Shown in pieces: positions 23,863 to 36,089 of a stretch of DNA of 64,000 nt. The number at the start of each line of letters is the position of its first letter. Position 1 is the stretch's first letter. The position numbers were made by a program, and so were the translations under genes. The notes under the pieces were generated by a model that ran no database searches, was not told the origin of the DNA, and saw only the letters and a program-made list of their open reading frames with translations. The stretch comes from Nephromyces sp. MM_2019 (lineage: Eukaryota; Apicomplexa; Aconoidasida; Nephromycida): NCBI GenBank assembly GCA_015657535.1, contig JADHZB010001593.1:62001-126000 (forward strand). The letters are read 5' to 3'.

Positions 23863-26800
23863 ATGATGAACTCAAATATGTCGGAGCTGCTTAAGAGCAG
23901 CTCCCAGAAGCTGGAAGTGAAGAACAAAACTCCAGCTCCCGTTCAAATTACTGCGGAGCAGCTTCTGCTCGAAGCAGTACAACGCCAAGCAGATGAGGTC
24001 AAGCAGCCCACTTTGATGGTTGTAGATGAGGATGAACTTCAAAGTTACAGGTAGCTGCTGCTTTGTGTGTGTGAATGTGGCTTTTTCCTGGATGGAGTCA
24101 TCCCGTAGCGACTGAAGATGGGGGTGGTTAATATTTTTCTTTGGAAATCGCATTGCTTGTGGATTTTGAAGATTTTTTTGGCGTTTTTAGTGTTAAAATT
24201 TTGTGAAATTTGGCTCTCTGATATAAAACTTCAAATGACTGTTTTGATGATAAGGATAACGTGTTTTTCGCCCAAGTGTGTTTTCTAGATGAAATTAAGG
24301 GTTTTTTCGTATTCATGATGAACGCATGTAGTGAATTAGGAACTCAAAAAATGTCTTTTTGAACATTAAGGCCGATTTTATCTTTAAGCTAGTATAGTTT
24401 CCTTGTTAAGGAGAAGAGGAGCAGTTTTTTTGTATGGAAATTGTGGGTGTTTTGTCTTCTCTTGTAATATTACGAGTTATTTCAGCCTAGTCTGATGTAT
24501 TTTAAGCGGTTATTAGAGAAATCTCTATGCTAACTTTTTCCTTACAAATGGACTCCTCCACACACCAGCCTTTGCTCCAAAGCATCTCTACTTTGTATGT
24601 GTTCCTCCTCATCTTTGTTTTGCTTCCCAGAGGCGATCAAAGTTGCTCTACGCTTAAATGATGTTTTGATTTCTTATTTTTTATCACAATTGATTTCGTT
24701 GCTAGTATGGCTTGATCCTGTAGTAAGAAGTGAATCTCTACGCATCAAGATCTCCAGTGCAGCCTGTGTGTGTGTGTGAGGTTCAACCCCATCTGTTTCC
24801 AATGGTTGCTGTGGGTTTTGGATGATTTTCATAACTCAAAAGGCTTATGGGGTTGCTAGCAGCGGAGCATGGTGTAATAGAAGGTGTGCATTTATGGAAT
24901 CTTCAGGCTGTTTTAAGACTTGTGTGTGTGCTACTGCCACTGCGATGGCCTTTATTTAGCAAGCTTTGCAGGGTCTTCATGGCATCATTTTAATATTTTT
25001 TTTGTGGGTTTTTGCATACAGAGTAAGGAAAAGAAAGGAATTTGAAGATATCCTTCGTAGGCAGCGTCATCATATGGGAACATGGGTGAAATATGCTCTA
25101 TGGGAGGCAGCCCAGAAGGAGTTTAGAAGGTATTTATGATGCGAATTGTTTTAATAAAGCGAGTTTTTCTTCAGAGAGACTTTTGTTTTTTTTTAGAATC
25201 GACTACTATTTGCTTGAATCCGTAGTTATTTGGAATATTTATGGAATATTTATAGTAATTTCAAAAAATCTATCCTGTGTGCTGTGAAAGCTTTTTTTTT
25301 GAAGGTTTTGAAGCGACTTGATTTTTGCAGGAAACGGTGGTTGTTTTAATATGCTAAAAATGCTTAATATACTTTTTCCAGAGAAATCTATCTATATATA
25401 CAAGTGACTCTAGATGTGTGCGTATGTGTGCAAAAAAGAGGACAAGCTATTGAGTTTTTCTGTGTCTTGCCGTATTAACTGTTTTTGTACGGAAATCATC
25501 ATTTTTTTGCGGGTATTTGAGGCTAGAAAGGAGCTTTAAAGTTGATAAATGCGACGGAATGCTCGTGTGTTGGCAGTATTTTTCTTTCCTGGAAGATATG
25601 CTTTGCAAATGGTTTTGAAGTAGTTTTTTTTGGGGTAATTTTTGAGAAGTGGTTTGGTGGTTGCTTCGCTTATGGAAACCCCCGTGAAATATTGTTACCA
25701 CATATTTAAAGCAACACCAGTGTAGCTACACTCATAAGCACATGAAATAAGGCAGAAAGATATAGAAATTGAAAAAAAAACAAAAATAGTCGGAAAGACA
25801 TCAACGCACGGTTCCACACACACACAACAGCTCTATAATTAGCATTAAGTAAGCACAAAATTACTCTGCAGGGGTTAGCACTAAAACGCAGTATAGCTCT
25901 GCACTGTATTGTTTATTCTTGAGGTGAAGATTGAACTTTTATTACCTCATAAGATTTCTTTTAATTTTATGTGTGTATGTATGTGTGTATGTGTGTGTGT
26001 TTGTGGCAAACCAATTTTTTTTCTTTTTCATCTTTTTTGCTGTTTTTGTGTGGGTATCTTTTATTTTCCCCTCTTTGCCCAAAGATTTCTTCTGTGTGTT
26101 GTGGGGCTAACATTGCTTCGATTTGAATTCTCATGGTTATATATAAGGAAATATATGATAACATAGCCCTTCCGTTTAATTTTTACCCCTGTTTTTTGAC
26201 TACACGCTTTTAACTGAAAAAGTGGAATTCGTGGATAAAAATATGCAGCTTAGTTCTCACGATATCTTAATTTTTAATGAGGAAAAATAGCGAATGCCAA
26301 TGGTTCAAAAGAGTGTATGTACACTGCATTATGGGAAGTTTTGAACTCTTCTTCAAGGGAGGAGTAGAGGGGGTAACTGATTTTCAGACTGTATATTATT
26401 CCTTTTCTTCTTCTCAGAGCTCGCTCAATCTTTGAAAGAGCTCTTCAGCTTGACTATCAAAATGTGAAGATTTGGCAAAAGTATCTCGAAATGGAGACGA
26501 AGAATAAATTCATCAACTCGGCAAGAAACCTCTATGATCGTGTGTGTCAGTTGCTTCCCCGAGTTGATCAGTTTTGGTTTAAGTATGCTCATATGGAAGA
26601 GCTGCTTGGAAATTACGCTGGAGCGAGAAGCATCTTTGAAAGGTTAAAAGATTATTTATCTTTGCTTGCGTGTATGCCTCAAAATAGTGGTATGATGTGT
26701 GTGTGTACATGGGAACTTTATGTGTGTGTGCGTGGGAGTTGTATTTGTGTGTGTGTGTGTCCATTGTGGTTGTAAGTGTGTGTAATTTGGAGTTTTATAT

Positions 26801-29800
26801 GTGTGTTTGCGGGGCTGCATGAATGCGTGTGGGTTGGAGTTTTATGTGCCGATTTGTGTTGTTTGTGTGTGTATACTAATGTGAAATGGCTATATGTGTG
26901 TCGGTTTTGATTTAGAGTTTACTTCTTCCAGTCTGCATGTATGCGCTGTACATACCCCACCTCTCACGAATTTTTCTGCACTTTGAATACACAGAGGCTA
27001 CTCATTTAGCTTCAAAGCGATCGCCAGCAAAAACCACATCTACGCTACATATTTTGTGTGTGCGTCTCTTTCTCTTGTTTGACTTCTAGGTGGATGGAAT
27101 GGAATCCTGATGATAAAGCTTGGATGATGTTTATAAGATTTGAAGAAAGATGCTCTGAATTAGGAAATTGCCGGAAGATCTTTGAAAGGTTTGTGTTGCT
27201 TCGAGTTTCTCACAGTCTGTTGTATGTGTGTGTAAAAAGAGATTATTTGAGGGATTCTGTGAGTTTCTTGCTGCGTGTAAAAGTGTGTGTGCTACCATGC
27301 TGAGGATATATAGAGTGTGCAGAACCTCGCAGAGCACACACACCTATTTGGAGAGAGGCAGCTATGCATACCCATGGATCAGCAGTGATGCAAACACACA
27401 CACAAACATAGATTTATATAGAGGTAGCTATGAGTATTCATACAGTAGCGCAAACACGCACACGCTTCTGAGCACATATGAATGATTCGTTCATTACCAG
27501 ATTCGACAGTCTACAAAGGCAATTTAAAATCGCTTGCGCTAGGCTCCTGCCTCTGTCTTTTGTAGGGTATAAGCGATTGCTTCATTGTTTCTTATTTTCT
27601 TATCTAAGTGTGTGTGTGCGTGTGTTCTTTCGTAGGTATTTATCGGCTAATCCCTCTCAGGGCACCTTTCTTAAGTTTTGTAAGTTTGAAGAAAAGCATG
27701 GAAACATCATTCGAACAAGAGCTGGTTTTGAGAAGGCGGTTAGTAAATCTTCAAGCGTCTTCATCGTTTTCCTAGCTCATTATGGAATACTCATGTGTGT
27801 CTATATGATTGAGGTTGAATGTTGAGGTATATCTTCTTCTTCCTTGGGTGTGTGTATACGAACAGTTTACTTACATCAGTTCGTTCTCTGGTATTTTTTG
27901 GCAATTTTAGCGAAAAAATTCATCAGAAACATGAATTTTGCATTTATAGACTATAAGGCATGCATTTTGATGATCTGCGCCCACACACACAGAAAAATGA
28001 GGAAATATACACTCTGTGGTATTGGAAGGCGCACAAACGGAGAAGGGGAAAGCAGTAGGGCATACGTGAGGGCACGAAAGGGAACACATGGGGGGGCTCA
28101 CAAATGGGCATACACAGGAGCACACACAGGGAGGCGTAGGGACACGCTTTGGGAAAAACAAAAACATACACCGGCACACACACTTTTTCAGAAGTAGGAA
28201 TACACACAGAGGAGTGGGCACAGAAGTAAAAACACGAGCATACTTACGCTATATAGTATTCTACTCAAGCACACACACACCAACGCTCAAAAACACACGA
28301 ACACTTTAAAGCATAAAAACTCTATAATGCCTGTAAGCGCACACACACGAACGTATACCCACATACTGACAACCTCTATTAAGTTGCTGGAAAAAAGGGC
28401 CTGCTTTTTTTCCACTTGCCGTTTACTCCATGCATGGAACATGTTGCTACGTATGTTAGTGTGTGTGCGTGTCTCCTCTTAGTTATTCATGGTGAATTGT
28501 GTGTGTATTTCTATGTATGTGTGTGTTGCTGTGTATGTGTATGTTTGTGTGTGTATTGCTGTGCATGTGTGTGTTTGTGTGTATATTGCTGTGTATGTGT
28601 GTGTTGCTGTGTATATGTGTGTTCTCAAGCTTTACCTGCATGCCTTTGATTAACACAAGGATTATTTCCTCCTTGAAAGTCGGAATCTTGGTGATTACTC
28701 TGTAAGCTCTCTCTAAGCGTTGCAAAGACAATGCATGTGCTAGCCTTTATATTTGTGTGTGTTACATATATGGAGATGCTTTGATGACTCATTAGGCTCC
28801 ACGTGTGTGTGGTTTTTTGCTCTTTCTTATAGATTGAACTACTACCGGCTGATATGCTAACTGAGGACTTTTACATCAAATTTGCCAAATTTGAAGGCAG
28901 GCAGATGGAGCATGAAAGGTAAGCATTTTGAAAAGCTTCTTCTTATCATGAAGAAACTCATTTCACTGGCTGAAGATGAGGCAGGAGGGGTTTGTAGCGT
29001 AGATGGGGTAGAAAGGTGAAGATATGAGTGTGTGGGAGATGAAGATAGTAGTGTGTGGGAGATGAAGATAGTAGTGTGTGGGAGATGAAGATGTATGTAT
29101 ATTACATCAAGACATGGAGACTCGAAGGAAACGGAATGAAGATGAAAGAAAGGCAGAGTAGTAGAAACAAGGAGGGCATTGAAATCAATTTCAAGAAGAA
29201 GCAGGGGTTAAAGTAGGAGAAGTACCAGCAAAGAGGTGGAAGAAAGCTAAAGGACCAACAGTAACACAATGAAGCAGTGGAAACACACATAGGCTTATTT
29301 TGAATGAAATGCAGACAAATGAGCTATTCTCCATACCACTTCTTCAAGCGTGTGTGTGTGAAGATCAAAGACAGTTTGTTGAGTATACACCAAATTTTGC
29401 TTTGCTGTATATACATTAATGTTGGTGCGTTTGTCTTTGTTGGGTCATCTGTATTATCTCACTCTTATCAAATTGGCGTGTGTGTCGGTCATGGCTTTTT
29501 GCTTCGAAGCTTGATATGCATACTGTACGGATTGTGTGTGTGTTGATTTAGCTTGAAATCTTAGTATTTATATCGTGGATGAGCGTGTGGGCACAACGCA
29601 GAGTTACGTTGTTCTAGTTTATGTGTGCCTAGAAACTCAGAAATTGTGTGTACGTACACTCAGAAATGGCGTGTGTACGAACTTTATCTATGTGTAACCA
29701 TACCCCCTTTCCTTGTTTCAGCCATCACTCAATCAATCTCTAAGTTCTGCTTCTTTCTTGAGTTTATTGATGTGTTTTTCTTCAGGGCTGAAGCTATCTA

Positions 29801-32800
29801 TCGTCAAGCTCTTGCTCGGTTGCCAGAAGAAGAAGCTGAAAATTTGTATACAAACTTTGTATCTTTCCAGAAGCAGCATGGAGATAAGTGAGTTTTCTTT
29901 GAGTATATCACCATAGCGACACACACACTCAAAAAAGCAGTTTCAGTGGTATCAGCTTACACACACGTGCTCAATGATAGCGGCTCACATACACATGATC
30001 AAAGGTTGCAGCTTACACACATGCTCCCGTACTTGCTCCAAGGTATCAGCAAACACGCACACTCTAAGTTATCAGCACGCAAACATGCTTCAGCATACCG
30101 GCATACCCCGAAAGAAAGTGAAAAATCCTTCACTGACGGTATCTTATTGATATACGCTCTTTTTCCACCTGAAGACAACATTTCTTAGTTTTTGTTGGGT
30201 GTGTTTGTGTGTGTGCGCGATTTTGGAAGAATTTAGGCGAGCCAGAATGTTTGGCTGCCGTATGAGATTGTTGATTTTTTCAGTTTTTTTTTGCAGTAGC
30301 AGAGTAACTCTGCTCATCTTTGAGGTGTATGTACATCCCCTATGAGAATTTTTCCGAAAAATTCAAAGTTTGTTGCTTTGATAAGCATTTCGTTTCGCCT
30401 GCCTTGTATTGCTGATGTTTGGAGTATAAAAAGGATATGCTTCTTAATTCGCGTTTCAAACTTGGATTTCTGCTGTGTGTGTGTGTGCATTGGATTTGAT
30501 GAATTCTTTGGAAGAAGTTTATCTTATGGCTTTTTTGAGTTTCTCTGTTTCTGGCAGTAAACATATGCATTATTAAGAGGAAGTAGAAGGGAAGTTTCGG
30601 AGTTCTCTCTTCAAATAATGTAAATTGAGCTTAAATAGATATCAAAATCCTCATTTGCTTTCGAGATAGCCATATACATTAGAGGGAGTGTGTTGATCAT
30701 TCCTTTGAAGTCTAGGGAATATATCACAGAAGGCAGTTTGCGTGTTCTATCCTTGTGTGTATTTTCTTCCTGCTATTTTACGTTGCATGAATCTCTCTGA
30801 TTGATTGTTACCTGCTTTCTGCTATTGTTGATGCTGTATGTTTAAAAAAATATGATTTTTTAGGGATTCTCTGGAAGAAACTGTTTTGAATAAGCGCCGA
30901 AAGCTTTATGAGGAGGTTAGCTGTGATTTTGGTGGACGATGCAATACTTGTGTATGGGTGTGTGTGTGTGTATAAGTGTGTGTGTATAAGTGTGGGTGTC
31001 TGTAGGTGTGTGGGCATCTGTAGGTTTGTTGGTGTGTGGGTGTGTGTGTGGGTGTATCAGTGTGTCGGTGTGTGTAGACGTGAGTGTGCGTTTTTATTTT
31101 TTTTGTTTTCAATTTGATTTTTTTACATTATAAATTGTTTGCATACCTCTATGTGCTAATAAGCTTTTAAGCTTGATTTTCTTGAAGGAAAGCTTTGCTT
31201 GCATAGTGCATGCTTCATAAGACTGCTCAGTTTACTTTGAAGAGAAGTTTTGTTATTACTTCCTCTTCTACTCTCTCTTTCTCACTAAGTATTTCCCTCT
31301 TCATCTTCAACTTTTTAGTAATTACGCTCCTCTTCTTTCCTTCGTCTCCTTTACCTTCTTTCTCTCCTCCCAGAAAAAATAACTCAACATTTCGCCCCTC
31401 AATCCATGTGTGTTATTCCACACACACGCCGAGAATCTCCAGCAATTTCTTCCCATTCTTTGCACTTCTTTGAAATTGGGTTTAATACGTGTTTTAAAGA
31501 TATTGTGAAGTATGCGGTGTACATGCACCCATCTTCTGGTGTATAGGATAATTATTATCTCCCTATTGGAATGTAGTACATGAGAAGATACTTTTCCTAC
31601 TTTCAGCGTTTCCTCCCTCCTGCGTTTTTGTCATTCTCGTTCACGCTCTCCGTGTAAAATTGCTTTTGATAAGTCAGAAAATGTAGAAATTTATGGTATT
31701 TCTGAAGATTCTCGCACGCATTTAAGCTAAAATATTCTCTCGCGATGGTGATGAAGGTAACGTTATCTTTCCAGCTTTCGAGTGGAGATGTATATACACC
31801 TAGCAGTGATAATAACTTTATCTTCCCAGCTTTCTATTGGAGCTTTTTGCGCACGCTATAGAAACGTGTGAATTTTTGTACTGATTTTCCTTCAGGAATT
31901 GAAGAATGCTCCCCAACAGTATGATGTATGGTTTGACTACATTCGACTAGAAGAGAATGCTGGAAACGTTGATAAGATTAGGGAAATCTACGAGCGGGCG
32001 ATATCAAACGTTCCCCCGGTATTGGAGAAGAAGTACTGGAAAAGGTATGACGTATTGTTGTGTGCATATATAGGTGGGATTGTGTGATAGGTTTGTGTGT
32101 GAACGTATAGATGAATTAGTGTATTTTTGCGTTTGTGTGCTTCTTTCAGTATGTGTGAGCATAAATTTGTTTGTGTGTACGTGCATCAGTAGTTTGTGTG
32201 TGGATTTAGGTATTTACGAAGCTTGTATATGGCTATAGATATGTGCTTGTGTGTGCTTGTGTGTGCTTGTGTGTGCTTGTGTGTGCTTGTGTGTGCTTGT
32301 GTGTGCTTGTGTGTGCTTGTGTGTGCTTGTGTGTGCTTGTGTGTGCTTGTGTGTGCTTGTGTGTGCTTGTGTGTGCTTGTGTGTGCTTGTGTGTGAATAT
32401 AGTTGTGCTTTTATGCTTGTGTGTGGCTATAGATTTGCGTTTAAACTTTGTGTGTGTCTGTTTTTGTGTTTGTGTTTGTATTAGCCTGGGTGTGTGTTGC
32501 TCTTTGCCTTTTCATGCATGCCTCTGTATCTTGCGTTTGTGGGTGTTTCCGTGTGCCTGTGTGTGCGTCTCTGCCTCCACCACATGTGCGTAGCTTCAGT
32601 TTCCTTGTGTATTCACACATAGCGAAGAGCTTTGCGATTGTTCTGTGTGTTAAATGCGCCGAATTCGATTTGTATATAGATACATATACTTGTGGATAAA
32701 CTACGTTCTCTTTGAAGAGCTAAGGGCGTCAGAGCTTGAAAGATGTCGCACTATCTACAGCAGACTGCTAGGCATCATTCCCCACAAATTATTCTCTTTT

Positions 32801-35800
32801 ACAAAGATTTGGCAGCTTTATGCTGAATTCGAGGTAAAATGGAGTTTTTAGATGTTTTGAAGATGTGATGGTGGGTTTATGTGTTTGTGTGTGTTTGTGG
32901 GTGTGTTTGTGTGTTGATTATGTGCGTTTGTAGGTATTGATTGTGTGCGTGTGTGTTGATTTTATCTCTTTGTGTATCTTGGTGTTGCCTTTGTGTGTGT
33001 CGATTGTGTGCCTTTGTGTGTGTTGCCATGCAGTTTCGTACTCTAAGTTATACTGCTCTCTTGTTCATGTATGATGAATTTTTCGTCGCTATGCTTCCAA
33101 GCTTCGCTTTTTCTGATTCTAACTGGCGTCTAGCCTTCCATTTGAATGATATGAAGATCGCCTAGTTTCCCCCATTTCATTGTTAGATAAGGCGAGGCAA
33201 CTTGGATATGGCGAGGAAGATACTAGGAAATGCTATGGTGGAATGTAATACAGAGAAAATATACAAAAACTACTCGAGTTTGGAGCTGAGGCTTGGAAAC
33301 ATCGATAGATGTAGGAAGATATTAGCAAAGTTTGTGGAATCTCATCCTCATAACCCAAAGGTCTGTGTGTGAAAATGGAATGTGTTTATGGGTTTCTTTG
33401 AATGTAGAATTGCATGTATTCGGCACAAAAACTAGAGTGGAAATCAAAGTGTGTGCTGGAAATCGAGGTGTTCGTGTGTTAGACATCGAGATGTGTGTGT
33501 TCGATGGATAGTAAAGGGTGTGTTGTATATAAAATGGTGTGTTGAATATAAAAGTGCAAGTGTGCGTGTTTCATGCTACAAAGGTAATGTGTGTGTGAAG
33601 ATTTGCTGGTAGCCGTTGATATGAGTATTTTCGTCGAGCTTTCTGGTTGTGCTATAGTGTGTGTGAGGGGAGTTTGACATACATTTCACCCATGGCTTAG
33701 TGTATGACATCAGGCATTCCTTCTTCTGATATTTCTGTGAAGTCTTCGAACTCAATGTGTTGAGAATCTACATATTCGTCTGTACGTACACGCGCTTTAT
33801 GTATAGCTCTGCACTATATACTATTGTAGCATTGATAAGATGTTCTTTGCAGTCTTGGACGGCACTGATAGAGTTGGAGCTGATGGCCGATGAAATTGAA
33901 CGTGCTCGAGCTATAGCTGAGCTGGCCATAGATATGGAGCAAATGGATACACCAGAGCTGGTAAATGCTTGTGTGTGCCGTCATATGCATCTGTGTGCGT
34001 GGTGCTGATGTTTGTATCCGTATATGTGCGCGTGTGTTTATGTGTGTATTTATGTGGTTTTTATGAGCATGTTTATCCTATGTTTATCTGTGTGTGCATG
34101 CACATTTGTGAGTGCTTTTTTAAGATTGTTGGATATGGTCTGGTGGTGGATAAAGCTTGCGTGTGCGAGCGTATTGCATTACTTTCCCTGCTATCTTCAA
34201 GTACTGGGCATAGGTTATGTGTGCTTGGCTATTCTAAGGGCGAACTTCCAGTATCTCTGGAATTTCTGCTCTCCACAAGTCGCATTTTGAAAGCTTTTTT
34301 TTCATTTATCGACTCTTAATATGGTTCAAACGCATGAACACACCAGCACAAGACACACACACACCAACGCGTGTGCGTATGTAGTATGCCAGAGAAGTGC
34401 ATTCATCTGTGCGGCTAAACGTATGCTCAGGAAAGAAGACGCTTTTTGTACTATTTTTTATACATTTTCAACTGTTTTCTCTGCTTTGCACGCTGTGTGC
34501 TACGCTCGTTCTGCAGATTTGGAAGGTTTATATCGACATGGAGACTGATAGAGGCGAATTATCTAGGGCAAGGCTGTTATATGAGCGGCTGCTGGATAGA
34601 ACGCAGCATTTTAAGGTGTGAAGACTATAAAATATCGCAGAAAGCCATGAGATTTAGCGAATTTCACGGATTTTCTCCTTGTGTGTGCAAATATATTTGG
34701 TGTCTGTGAGTGTGTGGGTTTTTGCGGATATGTGTGCAGCTGTTTGCGGATATATGTATGGGTGTGTATGTATGGGTATGCGTGTGGGTGTTTGGGTGTG
34801 TATGCTCCTGCTTTGTATGTGCGTGGACGTGTGTGTGGGTGTGTATTATCCTGCTGTGTGTGCGAGCGTATTTGGTGCGTATGGGTGTGGTGTATGAAGT
34901 TTTCGGTGCTGGTGTGTGTTCTTGATTACTATCCGTTCTAACTTAAAGTTTTCCTCCTTCTGTCGGTGTGTAAGTTTGTGCTCAGTATGTAGGCAGGCTG
35001 TGTGTGTAGTGTTTTGTATATTCATATGTGCGAGCCTATTCCTTTGTTTACTATTAGGTATACCGTAGCTACTCAGTGTTTGAATCAAAGCATGCTGACT
35101 CAATGGAGACTGCTAGAAGAGTGCTGGAAAGGGGTCTTACACACTGCAAGGAACATGATTTAAATGAGGAGAGAGCTTTGCTTTTGGAGGTGAGAGATTC
35201 ATGAAGGGAGTGGATAGAGGTAAACGCGCACACACTCTGAAGATTAGCAGGCACACACCCACTATGAAGATGAACAGGCACATACACACCCTGAAGATTG
35301 ACTCGCGCACATTCTGAAGATGGACACTCCCACACTCACTCTGAAGATCGACATGCACATACTCATTCTGGCAATCCAGGCGCACACACGCTCAGCTAGG
35401 CACACACGCACACTTAATCAACGAGCTCGGTAAACGTCTTACTCACTTTTACCCAAACTGTGTATTCATCCCTTTTCCTTTTTCAAATGCTTAGCACTGG
35501 ATGCAGCTAGAGAGAGAGAGAGGTGATGCCGAGAGTATAGAGAAGATATTTAAGAGGCAGCCAAAGAAGGTGAAGAAGAGGAAACAGCTAGTCGATGCAG
35601 ATGGCGAGGAGCAAGGCTGGGAGGAATACATCACCTACATATTTCCGGATGATGGAATCAAGACAGCAGTAAGGAGAGAAAAATGTTTTTAAGCAGTATG
35701 AAGTTGTATGTGTGTGTGATATATTTTGAAGATAAAACGGTCTCTCTCGGTGTGTGCGTGTTTTCAACTGCCTTTAAGGTGAAGAGAGACATCAAAAAAC

Positions 35801-36089
35801 GCATTTTCCTGATACGCAAACCTTTCGTTCGCTGTGTGCGCGTGGTTTACTTTGAAGATACGAGTTGTCTCGCTCTGTGCATTGTGTTTATGCAAATTCC
35901 TTTGAATGAAAAAGTTTCTGCCTCTTTCTCTCTTCTGTGTTGCATTGCCTTTGAAGGTAACAGGAACACCGGAAAGCACCAATTTCCGTACTTCTCTCTA
36001 CCCCTCTGCGTGTGTGTGTGCAGAACCTAAAGATACTCGAAGCAGCCAGGGCTTGGAAGAAGCAGCAGGCGTTGCAGGAAGTTGCTTAA
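23863..36089 (+). CDS. CRNKL1: Crooked-neck-like pre-mRNA splicing factor (CRNKL1/Clf1/Syf3), complete, 16 exons
   Basis: HAT-repeat scaffold of the NineTeen complex, needed for spliceosome activation in the nucleus. Exons: 23863-24050, 25022-25129, 26418-26642, 27090-27188, 27636-27738, 28833-28918, 29786-29887, 30864-30915, 31896-32044, 32680-32833, 33187-33360, 33853-33960, 34517-34615, 35058-35189, 35495-35668, 36024-36089 (TAA). All junctions are GT-AG and all phases agree, giving 672 residues, close to the family's 680-690. The conserved N-terminus [14 protein letters not shown] (residues 20-33) is followed by HAT repeats from about residue 65 to 590, for example [41 protein letters not shown] and [13 protein letters not shown] basic NLS-like KKVKKRK (617-623) precedes [13 protein letters not shown], as in orthologues. 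The start is the first ATG of an ATGATG pair; ATG at 23878 is an alternative. Introns are 308-1,745 bases except three of about 970 or more, and are TG-rich. Confidence 0.97.
29027..29093. repeat. 23-base tandem repeat, three copies, in CRNKL1 intron 6
   Basis: AGTGTGTGGGAGATGAAGAT followed by AGT is repeated at 29027, 29050 and 29073, the last copy slightly truncated. Copies are almost identical, so the array is recent. Confidence 0.9.
29945..30110. repeat. CA-rich degenerate repeat, about 24-30-base unit, five copies, in CRNKL1 intron 7
   Basis: Units follow the pattern GGTATCAGCTTACACACA then TGCTC. Copies start near 29948, 29974, 30004, 30040 and 30068. The CA-rich strand is the sense strand here, opposite to most introns of this gene, and TG-rich sequence follows at 30195-30490 in the same intron. 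Confidence 0.65.
30950..31090. repeat. TG-rich tract in CRNKL1 intron 8
   Basis: About 140 bases of GTGTGTGT interrupted by TATAAG, GGG and TAGG. It starts 35 bases after the 5' splice site. The two apparent proteins of about 69 residues on either strand here are translations of the repeat. Confidence 0.9.
32243..32395. repeat. 10-base minisatellite, 14 perfect copies, in CRNKL1 intron 9
   Basis: GTGTGCTTGT repeats without a mismatch from 32251 to 32390, preceded by a one-base variant and followed by a half copy. All three plus-strand frames are open (Cys/Val/Leu repeats), which explains several false ORFs of 66-116 codons. Confidence 0.97.
35232..35395. repeat. CA-rich degenerate repeat, about 26-35-base unit, in CRNKL1 intron 14
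   Basis: Five copies of a CTGAAGAT-led unit followed by GCACACAC-like sequence, at about 35238, 35269, 35291, 35316 and 35341, then CA-only sequence. As in intron 7, the CA strand is the sense strand. Confidence 0.7.
35706..35960. repeat. Imperfect duplication of about 125 bases in CRNKL1 intron 15
   Basis: The first copy has TTTTGAAGATAAAACGGTCTC and then a TGTGTGC and CCTTTAA block. The second, starting near 35840, has TTTGAAGATACGAGTTGTCT and then TGTGCATTGTG and CCTTTGAA. A partial third CCTTTGAAGG block follows at about 35948. Confidence 0.6.

Noticed and set aside
28416..28731. Overlapping ORFs of 68-82 codons on both strands rich in Cys/Val or His/Thr
   Set aside because: They are translations of TG/CA repeats in CRNKL1 intron 5; all frames are open because the repeat lacks stops.
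32196..32699. Several plus-strand ORFs ([10 protein letters not shown] repeats) up to 116 codons
   Set aside because: Produced by the 10-base minisatellite and TG-rich DNA in intron 9.
34012..34941. Cys/Val-rich ORFs resembling membrane or Cys-rich proteins
   Set aside because: They lie in TG-rich introns 12 and 13 of CRNKL1; the real exon 13 is 34517-34615 in another frame.
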